From NCBI RefSeq assembly GCF_025133575.1, contig NZ_CP104011.1, positions 5,340,965-5,404,964 on the forward strand: a DNA stretch of 64,000 nt. The letters are read 5' to 3'. Below the pieces are notes generated by a model. The model ran no database searches. It was not told where the DNA came from and saw only the letters and a program-made list of their open reading frames with translations. How positions within the stretch are numbered: the first letter of the stretch is position 1; the number at the start of each line of letters is the position of its first letter. This document shows positions 7,887 to 16,847 of this stretch, in pieces. A program made the translations under genes and the position numbers. Source of the stretch: Pseudomonas sp. GCEP-101 (GTDB lineage Bacteria > Pseudomonadota > Gammaproteobacteria > Pseudomonadales > Pseudomonadaceae).

Positions 7887-10322
7887 TCAGAGCTTCTTCC
7901 CGCCCAGCAGGAAATGCGACAGCGCCGGAATCAGGATCAGCGCCCCCAGCATGTTCCAGAGGAACATGAAGGTCAGCAGGATGCCCATGTCCGCCTGGAA
8001 CTTGATCGGCGACCAGGCCCAGGTGATGACGCCCGCCGCCAGGGTCACGCCGACCAGCGCGACCACCTTGCCGGTAAAGGCCACGGCCTGCTGGTAGGCG
8101 ACCGACAACGGCAACCCGGCACGCTGCAGTTGCAGCTGCACGCTGAGCAGGTACAACGCGTAGTCCACCCCGATGCCCACGCCCAGCGCGATCACCGGCA
8201 GCGTGGCGACCTTCACGCCGATGCCCATCATCACCATCAGCGCTTCGCAGAGGATCGAGGTGAGCACCAGCGGCAGCAGCGCCACCAGGGTCGCGCGCCA
8301 GCTGCGGAAGGTGATCAGGCAGAAGATGCCCACCGCGGCGTAGACGTAGAACAGCATGCGGTGGTTGGCCTCGCGCACCACGCGGTTGGTCGCCGCTTCG
8401 ATCCCGGCGCTGCCGGCGGCCAGCAGGAACTGGCGCTCCGGCGTGCTGTTGGCGCGGGCGAAGGTCTCGGCGATGCCGGCCACTTCATCCAGGGTCTGCG
8501 CCTTGTGGTCCTTGAGGAAGGCGATCACCGGCATCAGCGAGCATTCGGTGTTGAACAGCTCCGGGGTGTTCACCGAGGCCTGCTGGGCGGCGTAGTTGAG
8601 CACGTCCTGGTTGCGCTGCAGGCTGGCGAACTTGGGGTTGCCCTCGTAGGTGCCGGCAGTGATCTGCCGCACGGCGTTGACCAGCGAGGTGGTCGCCTGC
8701 ACGCCCTCATGCTGTTGCAGTGCCCAGCCCAGGCGGTCGGCGAGGATCAGCGTGCGGTAGTTCAGGCAGCCTTCCGGCGCGGTCTTCACCATCACCGCGA
8801 AGAGGTCGCTGGAGAGCGCGTAGTGGCTGGTGATGTAGGCGTTGTCGCGGTTGTAGCGCGAGTCCGCGCGCAGCTCCGGGGCGCCGGCGTCGAGGTCGCC
8901 GATCTGCAGGTGCTGGCTGACCAGCAGGCCGCCGGCGCCCAGCAGCGCGGCGATGATCAGGGTGACGCCGGCCCAGCGGCGCTGGGTGAAGCGGTCCAGC
9001 AGGTCCCACAGCTTGCCCAGGCCGACATGCTGGTCCGCCTGGCGGTCCTCGCGCAGGGCGCGGGCGGCGGCCTTCGGGCTGACGCCGACGTAGGACAGCG
9101 CCACCGGCATCATCAGCAGCGAGGTGAAGATCAGCACCGCCACGCCGATACTGGCGGCGATGGCCAGGTCCTGGATGACCGGGATGTCGATCAGCATCAG
9201 CACGGCAAAGCCCACGGCATCGGACAGCAGCGCGGTGACGCCGGCCAGGAACAGGCGGCGGAAGGTGTTGCGCGCGGCGACCTGCTTGTGGGTGCCGCGG
9301 CCGATGTCCTGCATGATGCCGTTCATCTTCTGGGTGGCGTGGGACACGCCGATGGCGAAGATCAGGAACGGCACCAGGATCGAGTATGGGTCCAGCGCGT
9401 AGCCCAGCCAGGCCACCAGGCCGAGTTGCCAGACCACGGCCAGCAGCGAGCAACCGATCACCAGCAGGCTGCTGCGCAGGCAGCGGGTATAGAAGAGGAT
9501 GATGACGAAGGCGGTGACCACCGCCAGGCCGAAGAAGAACATCACCCGCACCAGGCCGTCGATCAGGTCGCCCACCAGCTTGGCGAAGCCGATCACGTGC
9601 AGGCGCACCGGGCCCTTGCCCTCCTCGCCGGCGGCGAAGGCGCGCTCGTCGCCCAGGTATTCGTACTTCAGCCGCAGGTCGTCGAGGGCGCGGGAGAATT
9701 CGCGGTAGTCGATGCCCTTGCCGGTGGCCGAGTCGCGGTCCAGCAGCGGCACCACCAGCATGCTGGAGCGGAAGTCGTTGCCCACCAGGCTGCCGACGAT
9801 GCCGGCGCGGGCGATGTTCTGGCGCAGTTGCCCGATGGATTCGGGCTTGCCGTCGTAGCCGTCGGGCATCACCGGGCCGCCCTGGAAGCCTTCCTCGGTG
9901 ACCTCGGTCCAGCGCACCGCCGGCAACCACAGCGACTTCATCCAGGCGCGGTCGACGCCGTGGCTGAGGAACAGCTGGTCGCTGATCTGCCGCAGGTTGG
10001 CGAGGTAGGCCGGGTCGAAGATGTCGCCCGTGGGATTTTCCACCACCACCCGCACCGAGTTGCCCAGGCCGCGCAGGGCGGCGCGGTTGTCCAGGTAGTT
10101 GCGGATGTACGGGTCGCCGTGGGGGATCATCTTCTCGAACGCCGGGCGCATCTCCAGGCGCGTCACGGCCATGTAGCCCAGCACCACGGTGACCAGCGCG
10201 ATCAGGGCGATGAACAGCGCGCGGTGGTTGAACACCAGGCGCTCCAGCAGGTTCCCGCTGTGGGTGTCAAAGTCCCGCAGTTCGCGGACTACAGGCATCT
10301 CGCCTTGCTTCAGGTCGACCAT
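7887..10322 (-). CDS. RND/MMPL-family transporter
   Basis: An 811-residue RND-superfamily permease of the MMPL type: one N-terminal membrane span (about 32-52), a large periplasmic domain, a first block of spans (about 270-430), a second periplasmic domain and a final block (about 640-800). MMPL proteins move lipids or other hydrophobic compounds across the inner membrane or to the envelope. It is the last gene of an operon with YCF48-like, DUF1329 and DUF1302 genes, a combination recurring near fatty acid, sterol or terpene metabolism in proteobacteria. The start at 10322 has only a weak GAGAG site. The transported substrate is unknown. Confidence 0.85.
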   Translation of the reverse strand: MVDLKQGEMPVVRELRDFDTHSGNLLERLVFNHRALFIALIALVTVVLGYMAVTRLEMRPAFEKMIPHGDPYIRNYLDNRAALRGLGNSVRVVVENPTGDIFDPAYLANLRQISDQLFLSHGVDRAWMKSLWLPAVRWTEVTEEGFQGGPVMPDGYDGKPESIGQLRQNIARAGIVGSLVGNDFRSSMLVVPLLDRDSATGKGIDYREFSRALDDLRLKYEYLGDERAFAAGEEGKGPVRLHVIGFAKLVGDLIDGLVRVMFFFGLAVVTAFVIILFYTRCLRSSLLVIGCSLLAVVWQLGLVAWLGYALDPYSILVPFLIFAIGVSHATQKMNGIMQDIGRGTHKQVAARNTFRRLFLAGVTALLSDAVGFAVLMLIDIPVIQDLAIAASIGVAVLIFTSLLMMPVALSYVGVSPKAAARALREDRQADQHVGLGKLWDLLDRFTQRRWAGVTLIIAALLGAGGLLVSQHLQIGDLDAGAPELRADSRYNRDNAYITSHYALSSDLFAVMVKTAPEGCLNYRTLILADRLGWALQQHEGVQATTSLVNAVRQITAGTYEGNPKFASLQRNQDVLNYAAQQASVNTPELFNTECSLMPVIAFLKDHKAQTLDEVAGIAETFARANSTPERQFLLAAGSAGIEAATNRVVREANHRMLFYVYAAVGIFCLITFRSWRATLVALLPLVLTSILCEALMVMMGIGVKVATLPVIALGVGIGVDYALYLLSVQLQLQRAGLPLSVAYQQAVAFTGKVVALVGVTLAAGVITWAWSPIKFQADMGILLTFMFLWNMLGALILIPALSHFLLGGKKL

Positions 10323-10381
10323 GAGGCTGTCTCTCTATCTCTTGTTCTTATGAGTCTTGAACCGGTGGCGCGCCGCTGCGC

Positions 10382-11458
10382 TCAGCGCACCGGCATGGCG
10401 TTCTCGCGCACGCCGCGGGCACCCACCAGCAACAGGCGGCCGGGGCCGGCCACCGCGCCGCTGACGGGCAGGCGCTCGGCCAGCTCCAGGGGCTTGAAGC
10501 TGGCGCCACGGTCGTCGCTGACCAGGCCCTGGCCGGCCTGGCTGAACAGGTACAGCCGACCGTTGGCGTCGAGGCTGGCGGCGGTCAGGCTGACCGGCAG
10601 GCCGGTGTCCACCGCGCTCCAGCTCGCGCCGTTGTCGAGGCTGCGGATCGCATGGCCGCGCAGGCCGTAGGCGAAGATCAGGCCGGGTTGCGCGATCACG
10701 CCGAAGAAGCTGCCGGCATAGGGCGACTGCAGGGCGACGAAGCGCTGCTGCGGGTCTTCCTGTTGCCGGTCCAGGCGCAGCAACAGGCCCTGCTCGCCAA
10801 CGATGAATAGGTCGTCGCCGCTGGCCGCCATGGCGGTCAGGTGCAGTGCCTGCGGGTTGTCGATGCGATGGTTCCACGGCTCCCAGGTACGGCCGCCGTC
10901 GCGGGTGTGCAGGATCAGGTTGAACGCGCCGATCACGAAGCCTTCGTTGGCATCGCGGAACCACAGGTCGAGGAACGGCTTGTCGGCGCCCTCCTCCTGG
11001 TACCGGCGCGCCTGGTCCAGCCAGGTGGCGTTGTCCGGCTGCGGGTGGGCGGCGTAGTAGTCGAGCATCACCTGGCCGACCTGCCGGCCGTCGAGCTGGC
11101 GCTCCCAGTGCTGGCCGCCGTCGGCGCTGTGCAGCACCACGCCGTCGTGGCCGACCGCCCAGCCGTCCTGCGGCGTGGGGAAGCGCACGGCGGTGAGGTC
11201 GGAGCTGACCGGCACCTCGGCCTGGCGCCAGCTGGTGCCGCCATCGTCGGAATAGAGAATGTGGCCGCGCGGGCCGACGCTCACCAGGCGCTTGTCGGCG
11301 CGGGTGACGGCCAGCAGCGGCGCGCGGGAGGGGTTGGCGCTGTGGGGCGCCGGCTGGTCGAGTACGTCGACGAAGGTCTCGGCCTTCTCACCGGCCTGGG
11401 CGCCGCCCGCCAGCAGCAAGGCGCCCAGGATCAGCAGGCGCTTGAAGGGGATCTGCAT
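10382..11458 (-). CDS. YCF48/HCF136-like beta-propeller periplasmic protein
   Basis: A 358-residue exported protein with a signal peptide (LLILGALLLAGGAQA) and repeated BNR/YCF48-type blades: SDDGGTSW, SADGGQHW, TRDGGRTW, SLDNGASW and SDDRGASF occur at roughly 45-60-residue spacing, each following a G-x-I/V-L-H/Y strand. This predicts a beta-propeller. Plant and cyanobacterial HCF136/YCF48 help photosystem assembly; here the operon suggests a periplasmic partner of the RND pump. The start at 11458 has GAGGAAAG upstream; the frame to 11596 is excluded because the extra N-terminus is low-complexity and would hide the signal peptide. Confidence 0.82.
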   Translation of the reverse strand: MQIPFKRLLILGALLLAGGAQAGEKAETFVDVLDQPAPHSANPSRAPLLAVTRADKRLVSVGPRGHILYSDDGGTSWRQAEVPVSSDLTAVRFPTPQDGWAVGHDGVVLHSADGGQHWERQLDGRQVGQVMLDYYAAHPQPDNATWLDQARRYQEEGADKPFLDLWFRDANEGFVIGAFNLILHTRDGGRTWEPWNHRIDNPQALHLTAMAASGDDLFIVGEQGLLLRLDRQQEDPQQRFVALQSPYAGSFFGVIAQPGLIFAYGLRGHAIRSLDNGASWSAVDTGLPVSLTAASLDANGRLYLFSQAGQGLVSDDRGASFKPLELAERLPVSGAVAGPGRLLLVGARGVRENAMPVR

Positions 11459-11514
11459 GAAGCTTTCCTCACAACTCTCTTCGCATCGTTTCCTGCCGCT
11501 TTCGCCGCAGGAAC

Positions 11515-11549
11515 CGCGGCGGCCCGCGCTGCATGCGGGGGCCGCCGCG
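11515..11549 (-). other. Intercistronic stem-loop
   Basis: Perfect 11-bp arms (CGCGGCGGCCC at 11515-11525 and GGGCCGCCGCG at 11539-11549) with a 13-nt loop, lying just past the DUF1329 stop and before the YCF48-like start. There is no T-run, so it is not an intrinsic terminator. It may protect the upstream mRNA segment or uncouple translation (inference). Confidence 0.5.
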
Positions 11550-11556
11550 CCCTGGG

Positions 11557-12915
11557 TCAGCGAATGCCGCTGCCGGCCAGCGCCTCGGGGGACCACTGGG
11601 TCTTGGCCAGGGGGTCGATGTAGCTGATGCCGCCGTACGGGCCGACGACGCCGTTGATGTTGTAGGAGCCGGCGGTCAGGTCGTAGATCATGAACGGCGT
11701 GGCGTCCGGGATGCGCTTGTCGTAGCTCTGGCTGAGGAAGGCGAAGGAGCCGCGATAGAGCTGGCCACGAGCGTCGTACTGGTCAGAGGCCAGGGCCACC
11801 CAGCTGTCTTCGTCGAGGTAGAAGCGGCGCTTGGCGTAGATGTGCCGCGCGCCGGACTTCAGGGTGCCTTCGACGACCCACACGCGGTGTTTTTCCCAGC
11901 GCACGTAGTCGGGCGCCAGGTGGTTGGGCGTGACCACCGGCTTGATGTCGCTGGCGTAGGTCAGGCGGTAGGTGTTGTAGGGCACGATCATTTCCTGCTT
12001 GCCCACCAGCTTCCAGTCGTAGCGGTCCAGCGCGCCGTTGAAGACGAACACGTCATCGTAGGTGCCGGCGCCGGCCATGCCGGGGTTGGGGGTGTCGTAG
12101 GCGAGGTTCGGCGCCAGCTTCACGCGGCGCTGGCCGGGCAGGTACTGCCAGGCGCGGCGCGGCTGCTGCAGCGGGTTGGCGGCGTCCTTGAGCATCATCG
12201 CCTCGCCGGCGCGGCGGGCCGGGCCGCTGTAGTACAGCTTCATCTGGTAGTAGACCTCGGAGCCTTTCACCGGCTGGGTGAGGTCCTCGTACACCGGGTA
12301 GTTGATGAAGGCCTGGCCGGTGGTGGCGAGGTTGGCGCTGCCCGAGGCATCGACGTTCCAGGAGTCGTACTTGGCCTTGATGTTCACCCCCTGGTAGCGC
12401 AGCAGGAAGTTCCACATGGCCTCGGCGCCGGTCTTCGGAATCGGGAACGGCACGCCCGGCAGCGCGTTGTCGATGGCGGTGCCGCCCTCCAGGGATTGCG
12501 CGGTGACGGCGTTCTTCCTGCTGTTCTCCAGCACGGTGTCCGGCAGCGCGGCGCTGCGGTGGGTCGGGTAGACGTCGACGCGGAAGGTCGGATAACGCTT
12601 GGCCAGCTCGACGGTGGTGGCCGACAGCTCGTTCTTGTACTGCTCGACGTTCTTGCCGTCGATCACCAGCACCGGCTTGTCGCTGGCGAACGGGTCCGGG
12701 CGCATGCTGTCGCCGGCCTTGAAGCTGGCCGGGGCGGTGGTCAGGCCGCCGGCGTAGGCGGGAATCGAGCCATCGCTGCTGGCGGCTTTCTCGGCGCCGA
12801 CCAGGGTCAGGGTGCTGCCGAGCTGGGCGGCATCCTGCGGGGAAACGGCAGCCTGGGCCAGGCCGCAGAGGGACAGGCCGAGGGCAGTGGCGATCAGGGT
12901 GGGTTTGAAGTTCAT
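11557..12915 (-). CDS. DUF1329-family outer-membrane lipid-handling protein
   Basis: A 452-residue secreted protein with a signal peptide (MNFKPTLIATALGLSLCGLA, cut after AQA). The body has the DUF1329 look: an early region with SDGSIPAYAGGL, a central LRYQGVNIK segment, and a C-terminal RRFYLDEDSW / SQSYDKRIPDATPFMIYDL region. The fold is thought to resemble LolB/LolA-like barrels, suggesting lipid binding, but activity is not established. It almost always neighbours DUF1302, as here (41 bp gap). The start at 12915 has AGGAG upstream; the open frame to 13860 is just a shadow over the DUF1302 gene. Confidence 0.85.
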   Translation of the reverse strand: MNFKPTLIATALGLSLCGLAQAAVSPQDAAQLGSTLTLVGAEKAASSDGSIPAYAGGLTTAPASFKAGDSMRPDPFASDKPVLVIDGKNVEQYKNELSATTVELAKRYPTFRVDVYPTHRSAALPDTVLENSRKNAVTAQSLEGGTAIDNALPGVPFPIPKTGAEAMWNFLLRYQGVNIKAKYDSWNVDASGSANLATTGQAFINYPVYEDLTQPVKGSEVYYQMKLYYSGPARRAGEAMMLKDAANPLQQPRRAWQYLPGQRRVKLAPNLAYDTPNPGMAGAGTYDDVFVFNGALDRYDWKLVGKQEMIVPYNTYRLTYASDIKPVVTPNHLAPDYVRWEKHRVWVVEGTLKSGARHIYAKRRFYLDEDSWVALASDQYDARGQLYRGSFAFLSQSYDKRIPDATPFMIYDLTAGSYNINGVVGPYGGISYIDPLAKTQWSPEALAGSGIR

Positions 12916-12956
12916 GCTGTGTTTCTCCTGCTTCGTGGGCGAAGCCTGGGGTGAAA

Positions 12957-14804
12957 TCAGAAAGTGGCCTTCAGGGATGCGGTGACCATGCCGCGGTCCT
13001 TCAGCAGGGGCGCAAGGCCCGCCTGCGAGGTGATCTGGCCGGGGATGCACTGGTACTGGCCGTTGGCGCCGGGGGTGTTGTTGTCGCGGCCGCTCTCGCA
13101 GGTATCGAAGGGGCCGAAGGCGTCGACGTATTTCAGGTCCAGGCGGTATTTCTGGTGGAAGTCCGCGGCCACGCCGACCGAGTAGCTGCCCGCGTCTTCG
13201 TTGCCGCCCAGCTGCACCGCCGAGTTGCCGTGCAGGCCGACGTTGTAGGACATGGGCATGGACAGGTCGACGCCGGGGAAGGCCTGGTACCAGGTCGGGG
13301 TGAAGTTGGCGGACATGGCGTAGGCGTTGGTGGTGACCTTGTCGACGCCGTGGTAACTGGAGTCGCCCTTGAAGGTCTGCTGGCCTTCGGTGACGTCCAC
13401 CAGGTGCGTCAGGGTGCCTTCCACCGCCAGCGACGAGGCGTCCCACAGCGGGGTGGCGCCGAAGGTCACCAGGCCGTTGAGCACGACGTGGAAGGTCTTG
13501 CCGCGGGCAAGGCCGGTGTCGCCGTCGCTGGGCATCTCGCCGATCAGGTTGGCGCCGTTGATCGCGCCGCGCTTGGCCGCGGCATAGAGCGTCGGGTTGA
13601 CCGTGGTGAAGTTGCTTGCCAGCGGCATGTTCTCGCGGTAGTTCAGGTCCATGCCGACGCTGACGCCGCCGACTTCCTTGGACAGGCTGATGCCGTAGAT
13701 GTCGATGTCGTCGGCGTAGGCGGTGACGTAGTTCATCCCCTGCAGGCCGGCGAGGCCCGGCTTGTGCAGGTTCGGCGCATTCACCAGCACTGCCGGCAGG
13801 GTGTCGGAGGTCTTGCGGTAGTAGAAGCCCAGGGTGCCGTCGAGCCATTCCGGGCTCCACTTGGCCATCAGGCCGAAGTCGCCGGTGTTGTCCGGCTCGC
13901 GGTCGTGGCCGCGCGGCGCGCCGTAGAAGGCGTTCTGCGCCGGCAGCGGCAGCCAGAAGACGTTGCCGCCGTCGTTGAGCATGTCGTAGGGGCCCATGTA
14001 GGTGCCGCCTTCGGGGAAACGCGAATTCTCGAACTCGAGGAAGTACTGCGCGGCCAGGGTCAGCTCGGGGTTCACCGTCAGCGAGGCGGATAGCTGGTTG
14101 CGCGGCATGAACAGCTCCTTCGCCTCGGTGCCGGGCACGTTGTACAGCTTGCCCAGGTCCAGGGCCGACTGGCCGTAGTTGATGCCGTTGGCGGCGCTGA
14201 ACAGGGTCTCGCCCCAGTAGATGGTGTGGCGGCCGAGCTTGCCGCTGAGCTGCATGTCGTCGCCGACCTGGTGGCTGGCGAAGACGAAGGCATCGAGCAG
14301 CTCGCCGGACGGGCCGTTGTAGTAGCGGTCGGCGAAGTTGCTCAGGCCGTGGGTGGCCGGCTGCGCGCCGCGCGGGGCGATGACCGTGCCGTTGCGGCTG
14401 ACCAGGTGGCCGGCATTGCCTTTCTGGCCGGGGAACGGATTGGCCGAGCCGACATCATCGTAGGCATGGTCGTACCAGCCGGCGGCGGACAGGCGGAAGC
14501 CCATGCTGTCGCGGTAGACGAAGTCCAGCTCGCTGAGCAGGTCGAAGCGCTGGGTCACCGGGCTGCCGGAGGAGAAGTTGCGGTCGCCGTCGTTGGTGTT
14601 GGCGGTGCCGGCGATCTTGCTGTTGCGCGACTCGACGCGCTGTCCATAGCTGAGCTTGACGGTGTTGTCGAAGCGGATCGACAGGTCCGGGTTGCCGGTG
14701 TCCAGCTCGAAGGCCTGCAGCGGCTGGCCGGCCATGGCGGCGAGGACTGCGCTCGCCAGCAGGCAGCGTTGCAGGGGGCGGTGCGGGTTGCTCTGATGAT
14801 GCAT
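12957..14804 (-). CDS. DUF1302-family outer-membrane beta-barrel
   Basis: A 615-residue exported protein: signal peptide (LLASAVLAAMAGQPLQA), mature N-terminus FELDTGNPDLSIRFDNTVKL, many alternating aromatic strands, and a C-terminal phenylalanine (SLKATF) as expected of an outer-membrane barrel recognised by BamA. DUF1302 proteins are probable outer-membrane channels or receptors for hydrophobic compounds. With the DUF1329 protein, YCF48-like protein and RND pump it could form a trans-envelope route (inference). The ATG at 14804 follows GGAGCACGAG. The gap of 129 bp to the hydrolase gene upstream contains no strong terminator. Confidence 0.87.
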   Translation of the reverse strand: MHHQSNPHRPLQRCLLASAVLAAMAGQPLQAFELDTGNPDLSIRFDNTVKLSYGQRVESRNSKIAGTANTNDGDRNFSSGSPVTQRFDLLSELDFVYRDSMGFRLSAAGWYDHAYDDVGSANPFPGQKGNAGHLVSRNGTVIAPRGAQPATHGLSNFADRYYNGPSGELLDAFVFASHQVGDDMQLSGKLGRHTIYWGETLFSAANGINYGQSALDLGKLYNVPGTEAKELFMPRNQLSASLTVNPELTLAAQYFLEFENSRFPEGGTYMGPYDMLNDGGNVFWLPLPAQNAFYGAPRGHDREPDNTGDFGLMAKWSPEWLDGTLGFYYRKTSDTLPAVLVNAPNLHKPGLAGLQGMNYVTAYADDIDIYGISLSKEVGGVSVGMDLNYRENMPLASNFTTVNPTLYAAAKRGAINGANLIGEMPSDGDTGLARGKTFHVVLNGLVTFGATPLWDASSLAVEGTLTHLVDVTEGQQTFKGDSSYHGVDKVTTNAYAMSANFTPTWYQAFPGVDLSMPMSYNVGLHGNSAVQLGGNEDAGSYSVGVAADFHQKYRLDLKYVDAFGPFDTCESGRDNNTPGANGQYQCIPGQITSQAGLAPLLKDRGMVTASLKATF

Positions 14805-14933
14805 TCTCGTGCTCCGTTTCTTGTTGTGGTCGGGACGCTTTCCGGGCCCGTCCCGCGGCCCCTCCCCCCTGCGCCGGAGCGCACGGGGGCCTGCCCCGGC
14901 GCGAACGCCGGAGCCGGAGGTTGCTCGGTTGGA

Positions 14934-15500
14934 TCAGGTATCCAGCAGCTGGATCAGCTCGTCGGCCTGGGGCCAGTCGCCGTATCCGGAGGCCGGGTTG
15001 AGATGGCCGACGCGGCCCAGCTCCACCACGCTGGCTCGCCAGTGGCGGGCCATGCGCTGCACGGCTTCGGGCGTCGCCAGCGGGTCGTTGTCGCTGCAGG
15101 CCACCAGCGCCGGGAATGGCAGCGGCTCCAGCGGCAGCGGCGCCCAGCCCATCTCGGCCAGCACCTCGGGCTTGGGGTAATGGGCCGGCCAGTCGCCGTC
15201 CAGGTCCGGCGGAGTGGCCAGCAGCGCACCCTTGATCGGCCGGCTGTAGCGCGCCGCCCAGTGGGCGACCATCAGCACACCGGCGCTGTGGGCGACCAGG
15301 ATCACCTCGCCGTCGATGCTCTGCAGCTCGCGCTGGATGGCCTCGACGCGGGCGTCCAGGTCCAGCTTGTTCTCGGTCAGCGGCGGTACGCAGCGGACAT
15401 TGGGCAGGCGCTGCTGGAGCAGCGTCTGCCAGTGCTCGGCGACGTGGTCGCGCAGGCCGGGGACCAGGAGGACGGTGGTGGAGGAATTGTTGTGGCTCAC
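14934..15500 (-). CDS. RBBP9/YdeN-family alpha/beta hydrolase
   Basis: A 188-residue serine hydrolase of the compact RBBP9 family. The catalytic triad is visible: S72 in AHSAGV, D139 in SDNDPLA and H166 in VGHLNPASGYGDWP, a family signature. It should hydrolyse esters in the cytoplasm; no signal peptide is seen. The GTG start at 15500 (VSHNNSS) follows AAGGTG. The frame extends to 15686 without a better start and would overlap the AraC-type direct repeat. As the first gene of the minus-strand operon it may release a carboxylic acid from substrates handled by the transport genes (inference). Confidence 0.85.
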   Translation of the reverse strand: MSHNNSSTTVLLVPGLRDHVAEHWQTLLQQRLPNVRCVPPLTENKLDLDARVEAIQRELQSIDGEVILVAHSAGVLMVAHWAARYSRPIKGALLATPPDLDGDWPAHYPKPEVLAEMGWAPLPLEPLPFPALVACSDNDPLATPEAVQRMARHWRASVVELGRVGHLNPASGYGDWPQADELIQLLDT

Positions 15501-15564
15501 CGGTTCACCTTTGGGTGATTTCGAACTTGTTGGACAGACAGTAGAGCCGCACCGGTGGCAGTGC

Positions 15565-15603
15565 TTTGCATTGAGCGTCAGGTACTTCGCATTTGGTGAC
15601 AGG
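15565..15603. promoter_or_regulatory. Tandem direct repeat, probable AraC-family operator
   Basis: Two 18-bp units, 15565-15582 and 15586-15603, match at 13 positions (shared TT.GCATT..G.G.CAGG) and are offset by exactly 21 bp, two helical turns, as expected for an AraC-family protein binding one face of DNA. The site is 65-103 bp upstream of the hydrolase start and 231 bp or more before the AraC gene, so it most likely activates the minus-strand operon. The 333-bp gap 15501-15833 holds nothing else clear except a TAGAAT hexamer (15732-15737) that could be the araC-type gene's -10. Confidence 0.55.
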
Positions 15604-15833
15604 CCCCGGCCAGCCTGCTGTCCCGCCGTGCCCATGGCGTTCGGGCGTAGCGGAACGCACGGCGCATTCCAGAGCGGCGCAGGCACTGGCCGAAGTGAGA
15701 ACTTTCGTACACGATTGGTTACAGCTGTCGCTAGAATCAGAGGTCATCGACCCAGCAGCGTGCACTCCCCTCGCCAGGCGTCCCCGGACCCTGCCGGCGC
15801 GGAGCCCCACAAGAACAAGAAGGCGATTCCCGC

Positions 15834-16847
15834 ATGACCCCCATGGTTCGCATTGCGGCCCTCACCAACTACCTGGAAGTGGCCCGACACCTGGGCCTCA
15901 ACCCGCAGCAGCAACTGAGCGCGGTGGGCCTTTCCCAATCCATGCTCGAGCACCCGGAGCAGCGCATCCCCGTTTCCACCGCGGTGACCCTGCTGGAGGA
16001 ATCGGCGCGCATCAGCGGTTGCGAAACCTTCGGCCTGCGCATGGCCGAATCGCGCCAGCTCGCCGATTTCGGCGTGATCAGCCTGCTGCTGTCGCACCAG
16101 GCGACCCTGCGCGAGGCGATGGACACCATCATCCGCTACCGCCACCTGCTCAACGAATCCCTGGCGCTGTACGTGGACCAGGAAGGCAAGCTGGCGATCC
16201 TGCGCGAAGAACTCCTCACGGTGCCGCCGATGCCCATGCGCCAGGGCCTGGAGCTGGCCCTGGGGACCCTCTACCGGCTCTGCGCCGCCCTCCTCGGCCC
16301 GCACTGGCGGCCGGTCAGCGTGAACTTCAGCCACGACGCCCCGGCGGACCTGCAGGTGCATCGCCGGTTGTTCGGTTGCAAGATCGAATTCGGCAGCGAG
16401 TTCAACGGCATCGTCATCCCCGCCGCCGACCTCGACGCCGCCAACCCCATGGCCGACCCGGCCATGGCCCGGCACGCGCGCAGCTTCGTCGACTCCCTGC
16501 CCGGCGCCACCGACGGCAGCACGCTGAACGAGGTGCGCAAGTCCATCTACCTGCTGCTGCCCATGGGGCGCGCGACCATCGAGCAGATCGCCCAGTCGCT
16601 GGGGCTGAACGTGCGCACGCTGCAACGGCGGCTGGAGGACAACGGCGTGACCTTCTCCGACCTGATCAACGAGGTCCGGCGCGAACTGGTACTGCGCTAC
16701 ATGGAAAACCCCCGCTATTCCCTGGGACGCATCGCCGACCTGCTGGGGTATTCGATGCCCAGCTCCTTCACCCGCTGGTTCGCCGTGCAATACGGCATGT
16801 CGCCGGCGGCGTGGCGCAAGGAGCATCTGGGGAGGGAGACGGAGTGA
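15834..16847 (+). CDS. AraC-family regulator with Arabinose_bd-type N-terminus
   Basis: A 337-residue regulator. The N-terminal about 190 residues resemble the OruR/ArgR-type sensing domain (VARHLGLNPQQQLSAVGLSQ, then LLEESARISGCETFGLRMAE). The C-terminal about 100 residues hold two helix-turn-helix motifs (IEQIAQSLGLNVRTLQRRLE and LGRIADLLGYSMPSSFTRWF), ending PAAWRKE. Relatives control fatty acid, amino acid or terpene catabolism. AGAAGG lies upstream of the ATG at 15834; a second ATG is at 15843. Divergent from the hydrolase-to-RND operon, with a suitable direct repeat between, it probably activates that operon (inference). Confidence 0.87.
   Translation: MTPMVRIAALTNYLEVARHLGLNPQQQLSAVGLSQSMLEHPEQRIPVSTAVTLLEESARISGCETFGLRMAESRQLADFGVISLLLSHQATLREAMDTIIRYRHLLNESLALYVDQEGKLAILREELLTVPPMPMRQGLELALGTLYRLCAALLGPHWRPVSVNFSHDAPADLQVHRRLFGCKIEFGSEFNGIVIPAADLDAANPMADPAMARHARSFVDSLPGATDGSTLNEVRKSIYLLLPMGRATIEQIAQSLGLNVRTLQRRLEDNGVTFSDLINEVRRELVLRYMENPRYSLGRIADLLGYSMPSSFTRWFAVQYGMSPAAWRKEHLGRETE

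Noticed and set aside
7446..10670. Very long plus-strand open frame (over 1000 codons) opposite the RND gene
   Set aside because: Its translation is rich in H, Q, R, G and A without domain structure, the usual antisense frame of a high-GC gene; the opposite strand encodes a clear membrane transporter.
11557..13860. 767-codon frame joining DUF1329 with an upstream extension
   Set aside because: The upstream part is out of frame with and antisense-like to DUF1302 content; a signal peptide and AGGAG at 12915 define the true start.
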